DNA from: Betaproteobacteria bacterium
GTDB taxonomy: Bacteria; Pseudomonadota; Gammaproteobacteria; Burkholderiales; SG8-41
Direction of reading: 5' to 3'
Assembly (NCBI GenBank): GCA_021414185.1
Contig: JAIOOZ010000512.1
Span: forward strand, 1-11,787
DNA length: 11,787 bases
Shown one piece after another: positions 7,181 through 11,787 of this stretch (the stretch's first letter is position 1; the number at the start of each line of letters is the position of its first letter). The notes under the pieces were generated by a model. It was not told the origin of the DNA. It worked only from the letters and a program-made list of their open reading frames with translations, and did not search any database. The position numbers and the translations under genes were made by a program.

Positions 7181-7930
7181 ATGAATGACGAACAACTGCT
7201 GCGTTACAGCCGGCATATCCTGCTGCCGGAAATCGGCATCGACGGCCAGGAGAAATTCCGCGGCGCCCACGCGCTGATCATGGGCGCGGGCGGGCTCGGC
7301 TCGCCGGTTGCGCTGTATCTCGCATCTGCCGGCGTCGGCGCGCTCACCATTTGCGACGGCGACACCGTCGATCTCACCAACCTGCAGCGCCAGATCGTGC
7401 ATTGCAACGACGCGATCGGTGCGCCCAAGGCGGAATCGGCGCAACGCACGCTGGCCGGCATCAATCCCGAAATCTCCGTGCGCTCGATCAACGAGCGTAT
7501 CGACGGCCCGCGTTTCGGCGAACTCGTGCACGACGCCGATGTCGTGCTCGACTGCAGCGACAACTTCGCGACGCGCCATGCCTTGAACCGCGCCTGCGTT
7601 GCCCACCGCAAACCGCTGGTGTCCGGCGCCGGCGTGCGCTTCGACGGACAGATCGCGGTGTTCGATCTGCGCGACGCGGCGGCACCGTGCTACCACTGCT
7701 TGTTTCCCGAGAGCGGCGACAACGAAGACATGCGCTGCGCGGTAATGGGCGTGTTCGCGCCGCTGGTTGGCATCATCGGCGCCATGCAGGCGGCCGAAGC
7801 ATTGAAGCTGATCGCCGGCATAGGCACTTCGCTCAGCGGGCGCCTGTTGCTGCTCGACGCGCTCGCCATGGAATGGCGCACCGTCCGCCTCCAGCGCGAT
7901 GCGGCATGTGCGGTATGCGGCAAGCGCTGA
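7181..7930 (+). CDS. moeB: MoeB/ThiF/HesA-type sulfur-carrier adenylyltransferase
   Basis: E1-like enzyme that adenylates the C-terminal Gly-Gly of a small sulfur-carrier protein (MoaD for molybdopterin, ThiS for thiazole) so that sulfur can be added. The 249 residues carry the nucleotide-binding GAGGLGS (35-41), the arginine finger region NLQRQ (67-71), Lys83, Asp127 in DCSDN, and two zinc-binding CxxC pairs: CYHC (170-173) and CAVC (243-246). Cys186 in MRCAVMGVFAP occupies the position of the ThiF or MoeB conserved cysteine. There is no C-terminal rhodanese domain. MoeB and ThiF are hard to separate by sequence; I favour moeB from the SRHILLPEIG N-terminus and two CxxC motifs. No SD is visible before the ATG, and only 30 nt separate it from the preceding terminator. 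The TPR-methyltransferase gene follows 3 nt later. Confidence 0.88.
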   Translation: MNDEQLLRYSRHILLPEIGIDGQEKFRGAHALIMGAGGLGSPVALYLASAGVGALTICDGDTVDLTNLQRQIVHCNDAIGAPKAESAQRTLAGINPEISVRSINERIDGPRFGELVHDADVVLDCSDNFATRHALNRACVAHRKPLVSGAGVRFDGQIAVFDLRDAAAPCYHCLFPESGDNEDMRCAVMGVFAPLVGIIGAMQAAEALKLIAGIGTSLSGRLLLLDALAMEWRTVRLQRDAACAVCGKR

Positions 7931-7933
7931 AAG

Positions 7934-9079
7934 ATGCATAGCGTCACTATCCGCGCGCTGGTCCGCCGGCTGCTCGGGTATGGCGGCAGCAAGCAGGACG
8001 CCGTGCAATCCCACATCAAGCGCGGCAAGACACTCGCCGCCAGCGGCCGCCACGCCGACGCCCGCGCCGAGTTCCAGCAGGCAATAACCGTCGATGCGGA
8101 TTGCGCCGAAGCGCATTACCGCTGCGGCATCGCGTGGCGCGACGAGGAGCAATTCGAGGCCGCCGCCGCGAGCTACCGGCATGCGCTCACGCTCAAGCCC
8201 GGCTACATTGAAGCGCACAACAATCTCGGCGTCGTGCTGCAACTGGAAAACAAACCGGAAGAGGCGCGCGAGTGTTATCGCCGAGCCGTCGAACTCAATC
8301 CGGATTTCGGCCAGCCGTACATTAATCTCGGCCGCATGTGCGAAATCCTCGGCGACCGCGCGGAAGCCGCGCGCTGCTACCGCAAAGCGATCGCCGCCGG
8401 CGTCGATACTGAAACCTTCAGTCATTTGCTCAGCGCCGTCGAAGGCATCACCACCGGCCGGGCGCCGGCAGCCTACTCGCGCACCGTGTTCGACAACTTC
8501 GCGGCACATTTCGACCACCGGCTCGTCGACGACCTCGGCTACCGGATTCCGCAGATACTGGCCACGCGCGTGAAGGAAATCAGCAGCAATCGCCGGCTGC
8601 GCGTGCTCGACCTCGGTTGCGGCACCGGCTTGTGCGGCACGCACATCAAGGATGCCTGCGCGCTGCTCGCCGGCGTCGATTTGTCGCCTGCGATGCTCGC
8701 GCGGGCCACCGCCCTTGGCATCTACGATGCATTGAGTGAAATGGACGTTGTCGATTACTTAATGGCCGCTCCTGCAGCGGATTTCGACGTGGTCCTGGCG
8801 GCCGACGTCTTCATTTACATCGGCGATCTCGCGGAAGTATTTGCGCAGGTGTCGCGCGTTCTGGCAGTGGGCGGGCTGTTCGCTTTTTCAATCGAGGTCA
8901 TTGCGGACGAACACGACTACCTGCTGCTGTCGAGCGGCCGCTATGCGCAGTCGGCCGGCTACATCACGCGTCTTGCGACGCAAGCGGGATTTACGGTAAT
9001 CGAATCCTCCGCTCAAACCATCCGCGGCGCACCGGGCGCGGGCGCGCCGGGTCTCGTTTACTTTTTACGCAAGCACTGA
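7934..9079 (+). CDS. TPR-repeat protein fused to a SAM-dependent methyltransferase domain
   Basis: A 381-residue two-part protein. Residues about 25-158 form four tetratricopeptide repeats, recognisable from the alternating A/G-A-Y-A pattern (for example AHNNLGVVLQLENKPEEA at 94-111), which usually mediate protein binding. Residues about 180-381 are a class I methyltransferase: motif I VLDLGCGTG (224-232), acidic Asp249 in GVDLSP, and LAADVFIYIGDL (288-299) as the motif IV region. No signal peptide or membrane segment is visible, so it is likely cytosolic. It starts 3 nt after the moeB stop, suggesting co-translation. The substrate is unknown; I do not recognise a named family member. TPR-methyltransferase fusions occur in proteobacteria, but a link to MoeB is only inference from position. 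Confidence 0.85.
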   Translation: MHSVTIRALVRRLLGYGGSKQDAVQSHIKRGKTLAASGRHADARAEFQQAITVDADCAEAHYRCGIAWRDEEQFEAAAASYRHALTLKPGYIEAHNNLGVVLQLENKPEEARECYRRAVELNPDFGQPYINLGRMCEILGDRAEAARCYRKAIAAGVDTETFSHLLSAVEGITTGRAPAAYSRTVFDNFAAHFDHRLVDDLGYRIPQILATRVKEISSNRRLRVLDLGCGTGLCGTHIKDACALLAGVDLSPAMLARATALGIYDALSEMDVVDYLMAAPAADFDVVLAADVFIYIGDLAEVFAQVSRVLAVGGLFAFSIEVIADEHDYLLLSSGRYAQSAGYITRLATQAGFTVIESSAQTIRGAPGAGAPGLVYFLRKH

Positions 9080-9127
9080 ACAGCAGGAAAACGCTCGTGC
9101 GCGATACCGCGCCCGCCGTCAATACCG

Positions 9128-9586
9128 CTAGGTCATGTCCAGATCGTCAGCTGCAGCGGCCGGTTTGGGCGCCGGTGCGGCAGCCGGAGCAGCCGCGGCG
9201 GGAGCAGCAGTTGCGGGAGCAGATGCCGCCGCTGGCGCAGCAGCCGGAGCAGCGGGGCGCGGCGCGGCAGCGGCGGCACGCGCGGTCGCGGGTGCTACGG
9301 CTGACGGAGTCAGCACTTTTCCGGACAAGAGGTCGTCGAGATCTTTCACCATTTGCTCGAGGTTGGGGCCCGCGCGGCCCTGGCACTGCACCAGCACACG
9401 TGCGGGAAATTCCTGCAGCGTGAGCGGGCGTCCGGTCGAGCGCAGCTTTGCCGCGGTATCGAGCGCCGGCGTGAGGTAAGTGCTTTTGAAGCCGGCTTTC
9501 ATGCCCTCGACCGCGTCGATGATCGCCTGCTGCGAACGCGCGATGCCGATCAGGAGCTCGGCGAGTTGTTGGGTGGTGATGCTCAT
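9128..9586 (-). CDS. Uncharacterised protein with an Ala/Pro-rich C-terminal tail
   Basis: A 152-residue product I do not recognise. Residues 1-95 look like a soluble helical domain (AELLIGIARSQQAIIDAVEGM at the start, then a conserved-looking RVLVQCQGRAG and LEQMVKDLDDLLSG). Residues 96-147 are almost only Ala and Pro (long A/P runs), ending in the acidic DDLDMT. The tail resembles a flexible linker or extended spacer. There is no signal peptide or transmembrane segment. I chose the ATG at 9586 because GGAGG lies 4 nt upstream and the preceding residues are unremarkable; an ATG 19 codons upstream would overlap slmA. It follows slmA by 25 nt and is the last gene of the argB-HAD-slmA run. Function unknown; phasin-like or scaffold roles are speculation. 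Confidence 0.75.
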   Translation of the reverse strand: MSITTQQLAELLIGIARSQQAIIDAVEGMKAGFKSTYLTPALDTAAKLRSTGRPLTLQEFPARVLVQCQGRAGPNLEQMVKDLDDLLSGKVLTPSAVAPATARAAAAAPRPAAPAAAPAAASAPATAAPAAAAPAAAPAPKPAAAADDLDMT

Positions 9587-9611
9587 AAGACCTCCGTCGA
9601 TTACCTGCCAA

Positions 9612-10187
9612 TCAGTGTGCAACCAGCGCCTGCCATTGCTCATTCCAGTATTGCATGGGGTCGCGCTTGAATCCGCTTTTGGCGTACTGGTGCCAGCGCC
9701 CGGTGATGAAACTCATGATGAGATTGGCGCGCGCCGCGGGGTCCGGCGTCGCCGGCAGCTCGTTCTGCCCTGCCGCAAAGCGCAAGGCCTGCTTGAGCGT
9801 CGCTTCGACGCGATCGTGCAGTTGATTGATGCGTTGCTGCAGCCGCTCGTTCTCGTGCACCAGCGCATCGCCGATCAGCACGCGCGTCATGCCGCGGTTC
9901 TTCTGCGCGAAGCCGAGCAGCATCGCGGTCACCGCTTCGAGCTGCTTCAGGCCGCTTTTCTCCTCGCTGGTGATTTTATTGATGAGGCCGAACAGCGTTT
10001 CCTCGATGAATTCGATCAGCCCTTCGAACATCTGCGCCTTGCTCGCAAAATGCCGGTACAGCGCCGCCTCCGAAACTTCCAGATTGGCAGCGAGCGCCGC
10101 GGTCGTGATTTTTTCCGCCGCCGGCTGCTCCAGCATGCGGGCAAGGGTTTGCAGGATTTGCAGTTTGCGGTCGCCGCGTTTGCCCAT
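9612..10187 (-). CDS. slmA: Nucleoid occlusion factor SlmA (TetR family)
   Basis: TetR-fold DNA-binding protein that, when bound to chromosomal sites, blocks FtsZ assembly over the nucleoid. The 191 residues match the family length (E. coli 198). The helix-turn-helix is at about 28-47 (TTAALAANLEVSEAALYRHF), and the block ALYRHFASKAQMFEGLIEFIEETLF is diagnostic for SlmA. The C-terminal MSFITGRWHQYAKSGFKRDP also fits. I chose the ATG at 10187: GGGAGG lies 5 nt upstream and MGKRGDRKLQILQTLA is a normal start; the longer open frame overlaps the HAD gene on the same strand. It sits 23 nt after the HAD gene. In Betaproteobacteria argB, this HAD gene and slmA are often neighbours (recalled, not checked). 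Confidence 0.94.
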   Translation of the reverse strand: MGKRGDRKLQILQTLARMLEQPAAEKITTAALAANLEVSEAALYRHFASKAQMFEGLIEFIEETLFGLINKITSEEKSGLKQLEAVTAMLLGFAQKNRGMTRVLIGDALVHENERLQQRINQLHDRVEATLKQALRFAAGQNELPATPDPAARANLIMSFITGRWHQYAKSGFKRDPMQYWNEQWQALVAH

Positions 10188-10210
10188 GTCGCCCTCCCGT
10201 GCCCGATGCT

Positions 10211-10864
10211 TCAGTTCAGCTGCCACGCGAGGCGCGGCAGTTGCAGCAGATTCCTGACGCTGAAATCGACGTAGGCGGGAAGCCGTGCCGCGCGCGCCAC
10301 CCCCGCCACCCATATAGTCGACATCCCCAGCTTCTTGGCTGTCTTGAGATTCGCCAGCGTGTCTTCGACCATGATGCAGGCGCCGGCGCGCACCCGGTGC
10401 CGGCGGAACAATTTCAGAAAACCATAACAATCCGGCTTCGGCCGGTAACCGGTGCGCTCGATCGAAAATACGTCGTCGAACAAATCGGCGATGCCGAGCA
10501 CGTCGAGCACCGCTTGCGCATAATGCACCGGCGCATTGGAAAACACCAGTTTGCGGCCGGGCAGGCGCGTGAGCGTGGCGCGCAGCCCGGGCTCGCGCAC
10601 CACCATGCGGTCGAGCGCCGAAAAATCGTGCGTCGCGCGCAGAAAATGCGCCGGATCGGTCGCATGGTTGCGCATGAGCCCGATCAGCGTCGCGCCGTAG
10701 CGCCGCCAATAATGCTGGCGCAGTTCACCGGCGCCGGCTTCGTCGAGCCCGAGATGGGTCTGCATGTACGTGGTCATGGCGCGGTTGATGTGCGGAAATA
10801 TATGCGGGCTGGCGTTGTGCAGCGTGTTGTCCAGATCGAACACCCATATCCGGTTAAATTTCAT
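10211..10864 (-). CDS. HAD-superfamily hydrolase, pyrimidine 5'-nucleotidase type
   Basis: Cytosolic phosphatase expected to dephosphorylate nucleoside monophosphates or similar small phosphates. All four HAD motifs are present in the 217 residues: motif I FDLDNTLHN with nucleophile Asp10 and Asp12, motif II FSNAP with Ser109, motif III Lys143 in YRPKPDCYGF, and motif IV VEDTLANL with Glu167 and Asp168. The cap between about 20 and 90 is all-helical, as in the SDT1-like 5'-nucleotidase subfamily. The exact substrate cannot be read from sequence. Spacing is 23 nt after argB and 23 nt before slmA; the SD before its ATG is weak (GACGGGCGG). Complete, with no anomalies. Confidence 0.88.
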   Translation of the reverse strand: MKFNRIWVFDLDNTLHNASPHIFPHINRAMTTYMQTHLGLDEAGAGELRQHYWRRYGATLIGLMRNHATDPAHFLRATHDFSALDRMVVREPGLRATLTRLPGRKLVFSNAPVHYAQAVLDVLGIADLFDDVFSIERTGYRPKPDCYGFLKLFRRHRVRAGACIMVEDTLANLKTAKKLGMSTIWVAGVARAARLPAYVDFSVRNLLQLPRLAWQLN

Positions 10865-10887
10865 GGCCGCCCGTCATCGGCGGCGCG

Positions 10888-11775
10888 CTAACGCCGCTTG
10901 ATCAAGGTACCAACGCCTTCGCTGGTCAGAATTTCCAGCAGCACCGCGTGCTCGACGCGACCGTCGATGATGTGGCAGGAATTGACGCCGTTCTTGACCG
11001 CTTCCAGCGCCGAGCCGATCTTGGGCAGCATGCCGCCGGAGATCGTGCCGTCGGCGAACAATTCGTCGATTTTCTTGGCCGTCAGCCCGGTGAGCAGATT
11101 GCCGCTCTTGTCGAGCACCCCGGGGATATTCGTCAGTACCACGAGTTTTTCGGCCTTGAGTATTTCCGCGAGCTTGCCGGCGACCAGATCGGCGTTGATG
11201 TTGTACGATTCACCGTCCTTGCCAACGCCGACCGGCGCGATGACCGGGACGAAATTCTGCGCGGTAAGCAAACGCACAATCTCCGGGTCTATCGACTCCA
11301 CCTCGCCGACGCGGCCGATGTCGATCATCTGCCTGGGGTCGTCCTTGCCCGGCACCATCATCTTGCGCGCGCGTATGAGCGGGCCGTCGGTGCCGGACAA
11401 GCCCACGGCGCGCCCGCCATGCTGATTGATGAGATTGACGATATCGGTATTGACCTGTCCGCCGAGCACCATTTCGACCACGTCCATGGTCTCTGCATCG
11501 GTCACGCGCATGCCCTGGATGAACTCGCCTTTCTTGCCGATCTTGGTCAACTGGTCGTCGATCTGCGGGCCGCCGCCGTGCACGATCACGATGTTGATGC
11601 CGACCAGTTTCAACAGCACGATATCGCTCGCGAAGCTGTGTTTCAGCTTCTCGTCGGTCATGGCGTTGCCGCCGTACTTGATCACGATGGTCTTGCCGTG
11701 AAAACGCTGGATGTACGGCAGCGCCTCGGCGAGGATTTTCGCTTTGAGTTCAGCGGTAGTAGCGGTCAGAGCCAT
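10888..11775 (-). CDS. argB: Acetylglutamate kinase
   Basis: Phosphorylates N-acetylglutamate in the second step of arginine synthesis, a common control point. The 295-residue product has IKYGGNAM with Lys33, HGGGPQI (66-72), Arg90 in GMRVTDAETMDVVEMVLGG, NINADLVAGK (192-201), the Asp of ADLVAGK, and GGMLPK (247-252). The N-terminal extension (residues 1-25, AEALPYIQRF) resembles the helix that joins dimers into arginine-sensitive hexamers in Pseudomonas and other proteobacteria, so feedback inhibition by arginine is likely. The ATG at 11775 is only 12 nt from the window edge and has no SD within those bases, so the start is supported by homology only. It is followed 23 nt later by the HAD gene. 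Confidence 0.97.
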   Translation of the reverse strand: MALTATTAELKAKILAEALPYIQRFHGKTIVIKYGGNAMTDEKLKHSFASDIVLLKLVGINIVIVHGGGPQIDDQLTKIGKKGEFIQGMRVTDAETMDVVEMVLGGQVNTDIVNLINQHGGRAVGLSGTDGPLIRARKMMVPGKDDPRQMIDIGRVGEVESIDPEIVRLLTAQNFVPVIAPVGVGKDGESYNINADLVAGKLAEILKAEKLVVLTNIPGVLDKSGNLLTGLTAKKIDELFADGTISGGMLPKIGSALEAVKNGVNSCHIIDGRVEHAVLLEILTSEGVGTLIKRR

Positions 11776-11787
11776 GGGTCAGTCGGC

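Noticed and set aside
7097..8644. A 515-residue open frame on the minus strand opposite moeB and the TPR-methyltransferase
   Set aside because: It runs antisense to two well-supported genes and shows no family motif; the composition is that of a shadow frame.
9080..9127. A bidirectional terminator between the convergent TPR-methyltransferase and Ala/Pro-tailed genes
   Set aside because: Only a 5-bp GCGCG/CGCGC stem is visible, with no T-run on either strand.
9135..9479. A Gly/Ala-rich open frame on the plus strand opposite the Ala/Pro-tailed gene
   Set aside because: The repeated GCN/CCN codons of the minus-strand tail read as Gly/Ala on the other strand; the minus-strand gene has a strong SD and fits its operon.
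1..11787. A defence island, mobile element or novel gene cluster
   Set aside because: Nearly all genes belong to recognised housekeeping families in an order familiar from Betaproteobacteria, with no transposase, integrase, toxin-antitoxin pair or repeat array.

Overview
The window is ordinary core-chromosome DNA of a GC-rich proteobacterium. The gene order points to the Betaproteobacteria: a rhodanese-like protein, grxC, secB and gpsA on one strand, divergent from gpmI, envC, ctpA and moeB, and separately argB, a HAD phosphatase and slmA. This is an inference from family recognition and synteny. I see no rRNA, tRNA, insertion sequence, CRISPR array, prophage gene or transposon end, and base composition looks even throughout.

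Region 1 (1-2786, minus strand) is a six-gene run transcribed right to left. It holds a membrane-anchored rhodanese-like protein, a class I glutaredoxin with a CPYC site, the export chaperone SecB, a secreted SH3-like protein, glycerol-3-phosphate dehydrogenase GpsA, and the first 12 codons of a further gene that resembles argA. Spacings are short (16, 34 and 65 nt, a 4-nt overlap, then 30 nt), so one operon is likely.

Region 2 (2787-2922) is a divergent promoter region.

Region 3 (2923-7150, plus strand) carries gpmI (cofactor-independent phosphoglycerate mutase), envC (septal amidase activator, TTG start overlapping the gpmI stop) and ctpA (S41 processing protease). It closes with a clear intrinsic terminator. 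Only 30 nt later come moeB (E1-like sulfur-carrier adenylyltransferase) and a TPR-methyltransferase fusion (7181-9079).

Region 4 (9128-11775, minus strand) runs argB, a pyrimidine-5'-nucleotidase-like HAD hydrolase, slmA (nucleoid occlusion) and an uncharacterised protein with an Ala/Pro tail. It converges on region 3.

Functionally the window mixes central metabolism (GpmI, GpsA, ArgB), envelope and division (EnvC, CtpA, SlmA, the SH3-like protein), protein export and redox (SecB, glutaredoxin) and sulfur-carrier activation (MoeB). I found no convincing new multi-gene system. The points most worth a second look are a rhodanese whose active-site Cys loop is missing, the conserved-looking but unassigned TPR-methyltransferase, the uncharacterised Ala/Pro-tailed protein after slmA, and the terminator that leaves moeB without room for its own downstream promoter.
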